Shown in pieces: positions 11,496-23,315 of a DNA stretch of 64,000 nt. Source of the stretch: Protostelium mycophagum (lineage: Eukaryota > Evosea > Variosea > Protosteliida > Protosteliaceae); the NCBI GenBank assembly GCA_002081555.1, contig KV921102.1, forward strand, positions 1 through 64,000, in the 5' to 3' direction. Position numbers and translations under genes: made by a program. The notes beneath the pieces were generated by a model. That model was given only the letters and a program-made list of their open reading frames with translations, did no database searches and was not told the origin of the DNA. Positions within the stretch are counted from its first letter, which is position 1; every line of letters begins with the position of its first letter.

Positions 11496-14400
11496 CTACA
11501 GCAGTAAAGCAGGAGCACTTACGTGTGATAATAAAAGGTGAAAGTGAAAGTGAAAGCTAATATCGATTCGACATACACTGCTTCTGTTGTTGATATTTTC
11601 TTTCAATGCCAAAGTGCCCGCATCAATCAAGTGAGACAGCCCTCCCAGTTTTGCAGTGGTGACATCATCTTTGCACGATACCAACACCTATGGGCGTTAA
11701 TATACGCATAACGCCTTGAAATACTGACCTCTGTAAATGTAATCATTGTATGCACGAGGTTCTGACCGGAGATATAAGTCAGTGCTTTGGCAATCTGTAC
11801 AGATCTATGAAACGTCAACATACATTTTAGCATGAGATCCCACATGGAGATGATCTGCCTGTCACTCAGATGGGATGTCAACATATATGTCGACACATCA
11901 CCGTCCTTTGATCCATTTGTACACGATGTAGGATTCTGTTCCACTGAACATGGGTGATATAAAACAGAACGTTGGGATGATGCAACCCCTGGTACTTATT
12001 CAGCATCTACCATTGTCGAGACTTTCACCTTGGCATTGGTGGCTTCAGCGAGCAATGCCTGCACTGCGGTTCTCCCATGGGCTTTCTTTACTGCTACGGT
12101 TGTTGTTCCACCGTATATCCCTTTCCATAAGCTCACACTGTTGCCTCTTTTCACTTCACATTTGTATTCTATATGGTCAACGTCTTCAGACTTGTTCAAC
12201 ACAATGGACTGATCGTCTTGAAATACTCTCTACAATCAGTCAACACGATGAATAATAAAATACACTGACTGGTCTGATGATGAAGATGACAGCCACAGCA
12301 ACTACTGCTAGAACGAAAACACCGCATACCACACTGGCTATAACTGCAGGTGTCTTGGAGCTACTTTGTGGCTGGGGTGCTGCCACCGGGATGACCTTCT
12401 TTGATGACGTCATGGTGAAGTTCGTCAGATGTGAAGTCTGACAGGTGTACTGGAATACGTCTTGTCTCGTTGTAGACAGACCTGTAGTGTTCCACAAATT
12501 GGTCACCTCATTCCAATATGAACAGAGGAGTTCTACAATGCTCAGAATTACGCACAACTGATTATAGATGATCGAGAGCAACCTGAATCGTCTGAAGGCA
12601 GAGAAGAGGCTACTATATTGATGGATATGGGTGTCTCTAAACTGATTATCGGTATCTCATTACCAGTGTCATCCAATATGCTCAGTCCAACTACACAAGA
12701 GAACCTGACTGATTCAGCTCATTTGTATGTGAACATAATGAGAATTACACTGTTGTAGATGAGAGAGACTGAAGCGGGTTGATGTCGGTCACATAGCAAA
12801 CCACATACAATGTTGCATTTAATCCTGACACCAGGTTTCGCGGTAGGCTGACAGACACATCACCAGATGTCACTTTGACACTCGATGTACTGTCATCAGA
12901 TCTGATTCTATGAACAGTGATATTGATTTCCGATGATGTATAGGTGATATTGTTCGTGTCAAGTGTGCGGATGTCTGCTAATATGGACTGTGTGACGTTT
13001 TGTATGGACTCTGTGCTGATATCTGATATAAATGAGTTAAATTAAGTATAGGAGCTATTATGCACAAAGAACAGTTGTTACTGACCTGAAGGACCTAGAA
13101 ACACAAATGTGGGTGGAGATTGCAAAGTACTTGAAGATGTGGAAGAACTTGAGCTTAAGATGCTTGTATAGCGAGTGCTCGATATTGTGCTACTGTAGCT
13201 TGTAATACTTGTGGTACTCTCAGCACTTGTACTTCTAGAGCTTGTAGTGCTTTCAAAAATTGTGCTTGAAGTTGTACTGCTCGGGATGGTGGGGCTTTCA
13301 GGGCTTGTGGTACTTTCAGTACTTGTAGAGGTTGTGGTGCTCTCAAGACTTGTGGTGATTTCAGGGATCGTAGCACTGGTAGAACTTGTACTTCTAGAGC
13401 TTGTGGTGCTTTCAGAACTCGTGCTTGAAGTTATACTGCTCGGGATGGTGGAGCTTTCAGGGCTTGTAGTACTTTCAGTACTTGTAGAGGTTGTGGTGCT
13501 CTCAAGACTTGTAGTGATTTCAGGGATTGTAGCACTGGTAGAACTTGTACTAGAGCTTGCGGTACTTTCAGCACTTGTGGTGCTTTCAGAACTCGTGCTT
13601 GAAGTTATACTGCTCCGGATGGTGGGGCTCTCAGGGCTTGTGGTGCTTTCAGGACTTGTAGAGGTTGTGGTGCTTTCAGGACTGTTAGTGATTTCAAGGA
13701 TCGTAGCACTGGTAGAACTTGTACTTCTAGTACTTTCAGAGCTCATGCTTGAAATTATACTGCTGGAGATTGTGGTACTTTCAGGGATAGTGGTGCTTGT
13801 TGAGATGGGTCCACTAACCTCCGGCATGAAAGTATATGCAGGGCTATATTGATTGTCCAACATCACCACAACAGAAAATTTGCCTGTAATAGTCATCATC
13901 TGAACAAAGATGTCAGATCTCACCTGACAGTACTTGAGGGACACTGAATGAGACATTGCTGTCATTGCGAGACCGAAAAGACGTGACCTCAAGGAGGTCA
14001 GGTTCATTTACGTCGTTGTAGAATGTTTACTCACCAACAGCTCGCCGACATGCACCTCGATACATCTCTGATTTCCGAAATTCTGTCCCATAATATGCAT
14101 CACTATACCTTCCAATACCACGTTGTAGATGACGGGAGGGGTGTAAATGAAGGTCATGTTGTATACTTGTATATTTCTTGCGATACCGAATATAGTCGAA
14201 AAGGGCTGTCCACACTTGAGTGGAGGTACTGTGAGATTCGCACTAAATCCCGTCTGGTCCCGGATAAAGGCTAGCCCTCCTATAATCATCAGAATAACTG
14301 ATGCTATATTTGGCATACCAAGTGGTGAGAGAAATCCTTCTTGTCGGAAAACGTGAGACGTCCACAGAAATGAATTTCTCTCGTTGTAGACGGCCAAACT

Positions 14401-15639
14401 ACCGTCATCGCTCAGTACCAGCCTGGTGACTTTGTTCTGACTTGGAAATCTCCCTATATCAGTGCTGTTGACTCCGTTTTGCGTCTGAATAGACAAAGTT
14501 TCATTGCTCAATAGCAGTTGTGTGGCTTTATCCATCATGAAATAGCAGATGGTCCTCAGGTCGGCAGTGTTGTAGATGGACAAGTACCCGTCACGAGGGT
14601 GAATACCGAATGCCTTTGTGCAGTCTGCGGAGACGAGATGATTGGGGAATGAGAGGTTCAGAGATCTTAAGGGCGAGTTGCTGACCATCTTATACCTACA
14701 CTCTCAGTTTTGGATTTTCATCCCGTATCAGAATGAAGAGATGTTGTCACCCAGGAGAAAGTAACGGTGTCGAAGGACATGCTTGCACCTCACAACAACC
14801 CTCACCACACTGTTGCCACCCCGGACTGCAAGTGGTCTGTGTCGCATTCTTGGAGATCACGAGCGTATTACATGAGGTGGTGTTGAAGTTGAGATCAGAG
14901 CAGACACACCTGGGCGAACCTCTAAGCAAGGCAGTACACATGGTATCAGCGGGGCATCTGTAATTGAGACAACGTGTCTGGACGTCCTGAAGAGTCAATT
15001 CCATTCTCTATATCATCCGAGATGTTTGATTACGCTCACCGTGAAAACATTGCCCACGTCGTACGGAATGGAAAAGTAGCCTATCTTCGCTGTCTGGACG
15101 TACATAAAGAGGACGTCGAGAGGTTCCTCTGCCTCTAAACTGACCGTCACATTGATCGGTTTGGAGGTAGTTGTGCCACCCAATGTGGAATAATTTCCCT
15201 TGTTGATGGAAGGATCTTCCGCATCATCTCCAAACCATCGCCACATCCAATCATCGGGTGCCAAAAATGTAACTGTGATGTTCGTCTTAGAGGGCGACCA
15301 CAGCTGGAAATCGATGTAAGAGCCCCAGCCACTTGGCAGAGTGGTCCAATACGATGGATTGACGCTCCAATCGGGAGTGGATGTGTTGAACACGGTTTGT
15401 TCAGAGATGCCATTAAAGAGGATCGTCGTGATGTTGACCACCTCTGTGCGATTTTTTTGGAGGAGATCTCCTGGATAATCGGAATTTGCCCGAAATGTTG
15501 AGTAGTAATAGCCTCTAAGACGATACGGTGCTGCTTCGGTGCTGCTTCCATCAGTGTGAACATGACATGTTTCATGAGCTTACTCTGTTACATTGATTAG
15601 AATACAAAAAACAAGCGTATAGAGGACGATCGGCCTCAT
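11496..15639 (-). CDS. Receptor 1: lectin/IPT ectodomain, GAIN/GPS, one membrane span, degenerate kinase
   Basis: A signal peptide (MRPIVLYTLVFCILINVT) is followed by a PA14-like region (YRLRGYYYSTFRANSDYPGD, WMWRWFGDD), then a Cys-rich segment of about 85 residues. Next are a bulb-type-lectin-like repeat (RLVLSDDGSLAVYNERNSF), an IPT/TIG domain (PPVIYNVVLEGIVMHIMGQN) and a Ser/Thr-rich stalk of about 240 residues. A GAIN-like domain ends in the GPS pattern CSYWNEVTNLWNTTG ... CQTSHLTNFTM; a single span (VIASVVCGVFVLAVVAVAVI) follows. The cytoplasmic kinase has VAVKKAHG, but the catalytic loop reads LVHTMITFTEVLVS (HRD lost) and the DFG region reads KLGGLSHL. Two apparent frame breaks lie near 11880-11950, and the C-lobe is missing. 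It is therefore a pseudokinase, a pseudogene in its kinase part, or damaged by sequence errors. Introns such as that ending CATTGTAG before the GPS exon join the frames well. Confidence 0.75.
13120..13830 (-). repeat. Ser/Thr-stalk coding minisatellite in receptor 1
   Basis: The stalk of receptor 1 is encoded by imperfect tandem units, each roughly 100-230 bases, with peptides such as TTSPESPTIRSSITSSTSSE recurring. Expected to be O-glycosylated and length-variable. The long antisense open frame here (+ strand) is a by-product of the repeat. Confidence 0.85.
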
Positions 15640-16298
15640 GATGGCAGCAGAGAAATGCGAAACTGTTGGTGTGACACATGCTGACACCTTCCCCGCGAGA
15701 CAAGAACGCTGAAACGTCAGGAGAAAATCGTGCCCACGGGTTCTTTCTGCAAAATCAAACTTGGTTATGTCTCAGTGTGGGATTCGACCACACATACTTC
15801 TTCTCTTCAGACAATGTCTACGATTCTCTTCACGAAGAACACCCGTTGGACTTGACCTATCGCGTGTCATGATGCCGTGTGTCACCTAATCCGGTGAACT
15901 AGTTCGCTATCGAAATCACATATCTTTCATGATCGAGTGACAATCACATGAAAACGCCAAGAGAAAAATATCTACTGCGGATTCTTTATGCAAAATCAAG
16001 CTTCGTTTTTTCTTGGTGTGGGATTCGACCACACATACTCCTTCTTCTCGTATTCAGGCAGCTTGTCTCCGATCCTCTTTACGAAGAACATCCTCTCGTA
16101 CCGGTTGGACAACATCCATTTGACCTGTCACGTGTCATGATGTCATATGTGATGGTTCAGAATGTCACCTCTGGTTCAGAAAAAAAGTTTCCATAGCGGA
16201 AGCGAAAATCCGCCATCACGCGGTTGAGATAGATGACAACTCCAGCGTTGTCGTTGTTCATTTTGGGTAACTACGATTCTATTTTTAGCTCGGAATTT
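15640..16298. other. Intergenic region with a diverged repeat pair
   Basis: No gene supported. It separates receptor 1 from the methyltransferase 3' end. It contains two diverged copies of a roughly 120-base sequence, reported separately. Confidence 0.5.
15745..16142. repeat. Two diverged copies of a ~120-base repeat with a tRNA-like core
   Basis: Copies at about 15745-15873 and 15985-16142 share GTGGGATTCGACCACACATA, then CTTCTTCTC, then ACGAAGAACA and ACCTGTCACGTGTCATGATG-like ends. Read on the minus strand the core is TGTGGTCGAATCCCACA, which can fold like a tRNA T-arm with a B-box-like loop. I cannot complete a cloverleaf, so a tRNA-derived short interspersed element is only a possibility. 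Confidence 0.5.
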
Positions 16299-18609
16299 TC
16301 AGTGAAATTTTGGTCTTTTCACCTTGATCGTCCAGAGGAAAACCCCGCCAACTTTCAAGAGGGGGAAAAGCGGTTCAAGCATGTCCATCATGGGCCAAGG
16401 TCTCGCATTGACATCGCACATCTACAACTCGTCATCCTCATTTCAATGAAAACTACCCTCACTATGAGGTCGAACTGGCCGTGAGATTGTAGATGGGGTA
16501 CGGAGTCTTGGCTCTTCAGTTTCAAATGAATGAGATTCTCCGGAATCTTTGGCAGTTGTAGTTCTGCGGGGTCGATAGCAGCCACAAGACCTTTGGGACA
16601 GATCTATTTTTATCAATTGAGTTTCTTTTGAATAAAACTTTTGTACAAGCTCTCAATATGCATTTTGATCTCAATTTCTTTTGATGTTTTGAGTCGGACA
16701 AATATTACCAATAAAATAAAATAAAATAAATGCTGACGAGTGTATAAATACCTGTGTGGCCATGAAGTATGATATTCCTCCAGGAGCAGCACCTACATCT
16801 ATCACCCTCCAATCCTCCTTATGTGCTATGTTGAATCTGTCCAATGACTCCCTCATCTATCACATATGTCAAAATGTCAATTTGACACGTGGTGCCATAT
16901 GTCCTGTCTAGAATTGGATGTAACTGCAAAGAAACAACTACCAAAAGTCAAAAAGAGTTCGTCACGAGGGCTTCCCAAGTGGTCTCCCACCTTAGTACTG
17001 GCCTCGCTCAGACACGCTTGACTTCGCAGTGCGGCAAGGGATGCGGTAGACTGTGTCGATATGAACGAACCCGATCACCCCTTCCGTTTTGCGGTGGCAG
17101 AGCCACCCAAACAACACTGCATCGTCACTTCTTTGTGCTTATCAATCTCACTCTCTCAACCTTTCAAGCTTGTTTTCATGCAGTTTGACATTGGTAGAAT
17201 GTTTTGCTTTCACGACAAAAAGACATCATGATATCTCACCTTGTAAAAGGCGCGACATATGACGTCTTTCTCTGATATCATATCTTCGTCCTTTGCGAAG
17301 AAGTAAGATTCCTCCAACAGCGAAAAGTACACTGTGTCGCGGTGCACAAGCACCGTCAAGAGGTGCGAGAAGCCGCGTTGTGGCTCCAAGTGCACATTGC
17401 GCTCCTGCAGAAAATCGATGATCTAATAGATTGAGTGTCTTCCAAGGTGTTGTCATGGTGAAATCTGTCCTATCGGGCTGAAGGCTTTTTGGCCAAAAAA
17501 CTACAAAAAAACACCGGAAACGCAAATACGAATTGAACATTCTGTGACGGCTTTGCCCCAACAAAACATCTCTGCCACAGATGACATCATCTTCACACAT
17601 AACCTATATCCCAAATAAAGAGCTGCAGCTGTCTATATGCCCCGAAAATACATTTCATTTGTTTCTGCAATCTTCATCTTACATTTCTCTTCAATTGAAG
17701 AAATCATTATGGTTCTACCTGTTGTCTTCTGGCCGCAGGGTAGGCCTGAACTCTAATCTTCTTCCCATCAAAGTCCAACTGTTCGAGGAACGTCAAGTCC
17801 ATCTCTAGCATGGCGGGCTTTGGGTCGGGGGGTCTGTGCTTGTGTGGTATTTTTGTTTTTTTTTCCACGATTTTTTTGTGCTTTTTTCTGGCGGGACTCG
17901 ATTTTTCGGAAGCGTTCTGGCCGTCTACAACGGGGTCTTGTGTGCTCGGAGGGTCTGCGGTAGCTTGTACATTTTGGGATTGTACAACGGGGGCGGGTGT
18001 GGAGTCAATGGCGGTGGATTGAGCATCTACGACACTCTCATTGTTGTTGTTTTCTTCATCCTTCTTGGCTTGTTTCAATTTCCGGATTTCCTCTCGGCGT
18101 GGCGCTGTACATCGCTCAGGAACACTCATTCGGAAATAATTGGGATCACCTTTTGTCAAAGTTCTGATCTCTTTTCCAGGAATGAGTTGTAATGGAGCTG
18201 TCTTTTGTGATATAGAAAATGAATGGATATGTCTCAGTAAGTACGGTATTCCCCAAACTCTGCGATGATCAGACGAAAAGATATAGGTAAGTCATCAAAT
18301 GATAAGTGAAGAATGGACAGCTCACTCTCTCAGTAACCTCAATATGGTGAACTGCGGTGAGATCTTGGTGAATACAAGCTCTTTATCGATGTGAATGACA
18401 TCTACATGGTCGGCATATTTCTCTTGCAACCATTCTGCGACTCTTCTTGCATGATCTATCACGGTATAAAAAATTAATATCTCCTCGTTTTGGAGTTTAG
18501 CGAGTCTGTCCAAAGTGTTGACTGGAGGCCTCCACTCACAAGTGGCGAGTTGGTCGCCTTCCTCACTCATCAGTCCCGATATTATTTCTGTGATTATTGC
18601 ATCTCGCAT
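16299..18609 (-). CDS. FtsJ-family RNA 2'-O-methyltransferase (RlmM-like)
   Basis: The C-terminal half has the FtsJ/RrmJ SAM-binding core WRVIDVGAAPGGISYFMATQ, then LVAAIDPAELQLP, HGQFDLI followed by MCDVNARPW, and a final Lys-containing strand GGVFLWTIKVK. The N-terminus holds ILIFYTVIDHARRVAEWLQE, VDVIHIDKELVFTKISPQFT and a long acidic/basic Pro-rich linker (17707-18159 region). The next exons encode VHLEPQRGFSHLLTVLVHRD and DVICRAFYK, which lead into the methyltransferase. This layout resembles RlmM-type enzymes, which methylate a ribose in large-subunit rRNA. The intron at about 16857-17233 is unusually long (about 375 bases) and contains a 5S rRNA gene in the same orientation. Joining the N-terminal exons to the methyltransferase is my inference. 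Start is the first Met of the leading exon. Confidence 0.65.
16955..17072 (-). rRNA. 5S ribosomal RNA (copy 1, intronic)
   Basis: On the minus strand a 118-base sequence begins GGGTTCGTTCATATCGACAC and ends GTGACGAACTC, immediately followed by a T-run (Pol III terminator). The ends pair into an eight-base helix I. The interior has 5S landmarks: GAAGTCAAGCG, GGCCAGTACTAAGGTGGGAG and ACCACTTGGGAA. It lies wholly inside an intron of the RlmM-like gene, in the same orientation. Confidence 0.95.
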
Positions 18610-18730
18610 TGTCGATTCGCAGAAAGCGAGTTGCCTTCGGAACCCACATCATTTATTATCAGTCGCGAATTGTTGGTAAGGACAACCTATCTCGATCCAG
18701 ACAAAGTTTAAAGATCATAGGACTGGAAAG

Positions 18731-20447
18731 ATGTCTGACGAACACTCATTTGAGAGCAATCTCAACTCTGAGGTGAGGGCGATCTCACAGACGTCATCAT
18801 ATTGACCGTGATAAGGTCACTTTTGGAGGATTCGATGCAAGAGCATCAGGAGAAGCAGCGGTCATCCCCGTCTCATCCAGATCACCCTCTCTATCTTCAA
18901 GAAGGAGCACAGGTCCCAGCACCTTTGGCTTAGACGTGCCAATCTCTTCTGCTTTCACAGTCAGCATCTCCAGTCCCTCTAAAGTGAGATTCATGACAAA
19001 AACACGCCTGATTTTTGATAGGTGGAGTCTAGTCTGTTGAACACTCACACTGAATACATGATCCACGTTAAGACGACTTTAAATCACTACAAAAATTCAG
19101 AATTCTCCGTAGCGAGGAGGTGACACGATCGGATGGATAATAATAATGAGGCTGATCTCGACAGATACTCTGACTTTGACTGGTTAAGAGATCAACTTGC
19201 CGAAAACAACAAAGGTTATCTTATCCCTCCCCTTCCAGAGAAGGCCGTCTTAAGTGCGCAGTTTTGGCCTTCAATCTTTGAGATTAAATGTTGATGACTC
19301 CAGATCGATTCAACGCAGAATTTGTGGAATACCGCAGAAAAGAGTTAGAGAGATTCTTGCAGCGTGTAGTAGCACACCACCATCTTTGCCAAAGTCCAGA
19401 TCTGCAAGCTTTTTTTGAGACAGAGAAGGCAGAGGGTAAGCTCAACCTCACAACGCCATCTGAAATTTTAATCATTTTTAATGATTTAATGATGGCAGGT
19501 GGATTGATCAAGAAATCTGTCGACAAATCTCAGACACAGAGCGAGAGCAAATCTGGATTCCTCTCCTTTTTGTCGACAACCCCCAACCTGGGTGTCGTAC
19601 AAGACCCCGACCCATGGTGAGCCACTTTAAATTTTATGTTTGGAAAGACACGATCAGACTCAAACTTTACAGGTTCGACAGTAAGAAGAACTACATCTCC
19701 TCTTTGGAGACACACTATCAACTTTTGACCAGAAATCTCAACACTTATATCAAGAAGAAAAAAGGTGAAATCATTAACCGATAATCTACATCGTTGTAGA
19801 TGCTGAGATTTCTCAGAAACGGTCGCGGCCTTTGCCGAGTTTGGTGTCTCATGCTCGCTGACTGCGAGTGCTGAGGCCGATCACGACAGCACCACCTCCG
19901 GCGCTTTCAACCATTTTGCTGACATCATCACCCAAGCAAATGATTTAGAGGAGAAGAGAGTGAGCGAAATTTCACCGGAATTTCACCCGATTTCGAATTT
20001 TCTGACTGGTTGTAGATGGGAGAGGAGACCGGAGTTTTTGAGGATAGCTTGAAAGACTATCACAGACTCTTACAGGCAGTCAAAGAGATGCTCGCCGCAA
20101 GACAAGACAAGCTCACCGCTTACCACAACGCCAGCAAGTCCCTCGAAGCAAAGCGCGAAAAGCTAGAGAAGACCAAAGGCAACGCCAAGCTGGAGCAGGA
20201 GGTCAACACGGTGCGTATGATGCATGTTGTGGGATGATGTGATGACATTCGCCAGGCACAAGAGCTGTTTGCCAAGACTGAATTAGAGTTCAACCAAGTC
20301 TCCGCCGTCAGCCGCGCCGAACTGCAACAGTTTGAGGCCACCAAGCTGAAGGACATCAAGTCCTTGTTGGTACAATACACTCAGATCAACATCAACTTTG
20401 AGCTACAGATGGCAGACTTCTGGAAGCAGCTCATGGGAGAGATGTGA
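18731..20447 (+). CDS. SNX1/2-type (Vps5-like) sorting nexin, PX-BAR
   Basis: This retromer-associated protein binds phosphatidylinositol 3-phosphate through a PX domain and tubulates endosomes through a BAR domain. Exon joining gives [14 protein letters not shown] and a Ser-rich N-terminus with [20 protein letters not shown]. The PX domain follows: [34 protein letters not shown] with the lipid-binding Arg-Arg-Tyr, [13 protein letters not shown] with the Pro-rich loop, and [20 protein letters not shown]. The BAR region holds [31 protein letters not shown] and a long coiled coil ending WKQLMGEM. Introns are 38-55 bases; two carry the TTGTAGAT motif at or near the 3' end (about 19795 and 20013). 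Length (about 440 residues) is usual for SNX1/2. Confidence 0.88.
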
Positions 20448-21331
20448 TGAATAAATGACTCCATTAGAATCTCATTGTTACTTCGTAAAGGATCGTTAGA
20501 CGGGTGCCCACAACCTGTCGAACGTGTTGCTATGAGCGGCCGATTTACCACATTTTTTCTGCCAAAATCCTCTTTAGAACCCCTTACGTTCTGAATTTCC
20601 TTGTAACTGAACCCGAATCGTTGTAGAAGCTCATCCCCACGGTAACACCAAAATAAAGAGGCTCGCTCACATCATCAACAAGCAGGAAATGGAGAGGTAC
20701 TCACGTTCTCCTCGATTAGAAAAAAGGCGAAGCATGACTTGCGTTTCACCACCACGCTCTCCCTCTATAACACCAGAAGAAAGACAACCATGGTGGATCT
20801 CGGCGTTGAGATCATCTGGCGGCTTCGCGACACTATTGACGAGAGAAGCAGAGGAGGCTAAGAGTGAAGATCATCCGGATGGTAGGTGGAATGGATCACT
20901 TGCGATTAAGCTGATCATTTAGAGGTTAATCCATCGAGGGCTGTGCCGGAAGTAAAATGAATGAAGCTGGCTGATATACACATATTTATAGACGACGAGA
21001 ACAAATTTGAATGAAGAGGGCATTCGTATAAAGGGGTTTAAACATAGTCACTTGGCTTGGAGTGAAGCAATCTAATTTTTTGAAGCAGATGGCAGCTATA
21101 CGAAGCTTGAGAGATCGAGATGTGAGATCACATTTACTTTGTTTATTTTTGTGGAGGGAATGCTGCTACAAACGCCTGATACATTTTGTAACATTTTAAT
21201 TATGGAAACATCCTTTATTCAAACCAATGTAGTGTGGTCTTGGGTGATGATCAGCTTCAGGATCATCTTCTTTCTGCGAACCTGAAGGGAAATCCGAAAT
21301 TTATTTTATTTCCGAAAGATCAGATCACATC
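20448..21331. other. Region with one weak open frame
   Basis: A 77-codon open frame at 20689-20922 (+) encodes a Ser/Arg/Pro-rich start (RSPRLEKRRSMTCVSPPRSP) with WWISALRSSGGFATLLTREA. It could be a small exon or gene, but I find no splice partner or family. The rest appears noncoding. Confidence 0.35.
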
Positions 21332-22256
21332 ATGGACACAGACGGAATTGAGGAGATTCAACTGGAGGAGAATGCGACATACACACTATTGAGCGCGTGT
21401 TCTGAAGAGGATAGTGAAGAAGATGAAAGAGAGAATGCGTACAATGCTGTGCTCAGTGATTTCGAAGATGAAGTATCGGAAACAATAGAAGCACCAGAGA
21501 CCACTACAACAGTAAGTATTAGTCTCATTTTCACAGAAATGCCGCAGCGAATTCATTCTAGCAGATTAATTATAAAATCTTTGGAATCCAAGAAGGCAAA
21601 ATTGTCGAAGATCAACTCCCTTCCAATGTTTTGGGTTCATTATTACAATTCACCAAAATGAACATCATAGAGGACGATGAAGACATCGAGAGTGGACGAG
21701 AGCCATCACGCCGGGAAGATGAACCTGTGCGCACGAACTCTGAGAAGAACGTCGACTCTGACATCCTCGCTGAACTCGATCGTCACGACCCAGTGTCGAC
21801 ACCACCCCCGTCTACACTGTCAACACCCCCCTCTCTGATGCCGACATCTACAACGACCGCGCCGGTTTTGAAAGACCCAAAGCTGCAGGCGGCTTATGAG
21901 AAATCTCTTGAAGCCTTGAGGGTTCATTCATTGAAAAATCCATCACAAAAAGACATAGAACGAAGGCAAGAAGCCATGAGACAATTTGACGAAAATTACA
22001 AGAGAGAGGTGAATTTGGAATTTAAATACCACGAAAAGATCCATTTCAAATTTTGAATTACCGTTAAAATGGTCGATGGAAATAAAATGACTCGTTGTAG
22101 ATGGGAGAAATAAATACACAAAATACAGGAAAAAGAGAAGAGAATAATTCAGAAAGTATTCAAAAGGCCATGAAGAACATAAAATTAGAGTACGTTCCCC
22201 CTTGGGCCTCCAAGATGTCTGATGATGAATGGAATCAAATGATTGCAAAGAAATAA
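21332..22256 (+). CDS. Acidic, low-complexity protein of unknown function
   Basis: Not recognised. Three exons join in phase 0. The first is acidic (EEDSEEDERENAYN). The second contains GKIVEDQLPSNVLGSLLQFT, an acidic Ser/Thr/Pro-rich stretch and a helical part (DPKLQAAYEKSLEALRVHSL, RRQEAMRQFDENYKRE). The last, after an intron ending CTCGTTGTAG, encodes IKLEYVPPWASKMSDDEWNQ and stops at 22254-22256. The well-formed intron boundaries and phase agreement support a real gene of about 265 residues. No signal peptide or membrane segment. Confidence 0.6.
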
Positions 22257-22450
22257 AAACTCATGTGATCAAAGTCTGTGCTTGATGGTTGGCTTCTAAA
22301 AAGTCCATTTAACTTCTCCATACACTCTAAGATGAAGATACTGTGTATGTGGATTTAGTTTTGCAATAAAAATTTGTTTTTCTGAATGATCAAAACAAGG
22401 ATTGATTATTTGTGGCCATTTTGATGTTGTTTTATGTTGCCTAAACCAAC

Positions 22451-23084
22451 TTAGAGTCTCTTCGAGACGTCCTCCTTTCTCCACAACTGCTTAGCAGTCT
22501 CGGTGATTCCAATACCATTCCAGTTGAGCACAAGAAGACCGGCAGCAGTGACAACAGTGAGGATGATTAAGATAATCTTAGCGATGCTGCCATGTTTTTA
22601 GAAATAATACGAAAGTGATTTTTAATAGTCTGCAAACCAAGATGAAATCTCGATAGATGGACAACTTACCTGTTTGTTGTTCCGTGGAGGTAGTCGTCTA
22701 AGATGATGGTGGTTCCCATCCATGTGTGGGCGGGGATTGCGACGGCGAGGGCATAATCGACAGGGGCGTTCAAAGCAGAGGGGGAGAGGATGAGAGCAGT
22801 GGGAATCAATCCAGCAAGAGCCAAATGTGAGTAGTGGTAGTACTCCTTCTGGTATATGTCCTTGTCTGCCTTTCCAGATAGGGCTTCATTTGTCTTCTTT
22901 ACATTCTCAGCGAACTTCTCGGGGTAAGAAGATCCCTTCAGGGTTGTTCCTAAAATGTTGATCCATATAACATCGGTTGAGATCTATTACCCTTGGAAAA
23001 GCATCTGACGGGCAGAGTGATCTTGAGAGTCTTAGAGTTCTGAGCGTTTCTAACACATTGTCTGAGGACTACGTTTGCCAACAT
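22451..23084 (-). CDS. Succinate dehydrogenase membrane anchor subunit (SDHD/CybS)
   Basis: This small subunit anchors complex II in the mitochondrial inner membrane and contributes to haem and ubiquinone binding. The start MLANVVLRQCVRNAQNSK and following basic residues look like a mitochondrial presequence. The core reads EYYHYSHLALAGLIPTALIL, VDYALAVAIPAHTWMGTTII and LDDYLHG, containing the conserved His and the Asp-Tyr pair of the family (compare the HxGxxQVxxDYxHG signature). A third helix (ILIILTVVTAAGLLVLNWNG) ends the protein. Two introns. Upstream Met codons exist in frame, but the chosen start gives the best presequence. Confidence 0.82.
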
Positions 23085-23315
23085 GGTGATATGTGATAAT
23101 GAGATGGATTTTTCTTTTTCCCACTTACAACGATTTTTGTCAGCCGAATTTACAAAACAAACGACAACGAGGCTGACGAACATGAGATGAGCTCGCACAA
23201 AGACAGAACCCCTCTTAATCGACAGAAACACAGTCTAGACATTCATATTGCCACGGACCTCTTCTCATCCTTTGGCGGCTTGTAGCACTACAAGGAAAGA
23301 AATGGTTTTAAACTC

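Noticed and set aside
13211-13852. 213-codon plus-strand open frame rich in Val/Leu
   Set aside because: It is the complement of the Ser/Thr repeat stalk of receptor 1; repeats keep antisense frames open.
18797-19066. 89-codon minus-strand open frame starting [14 protein letters not shown]
   Set aside because: It is the antisense shadow of the N-terminal and PX exons of the sorting nexin, whose exons splice in phase and match the family.
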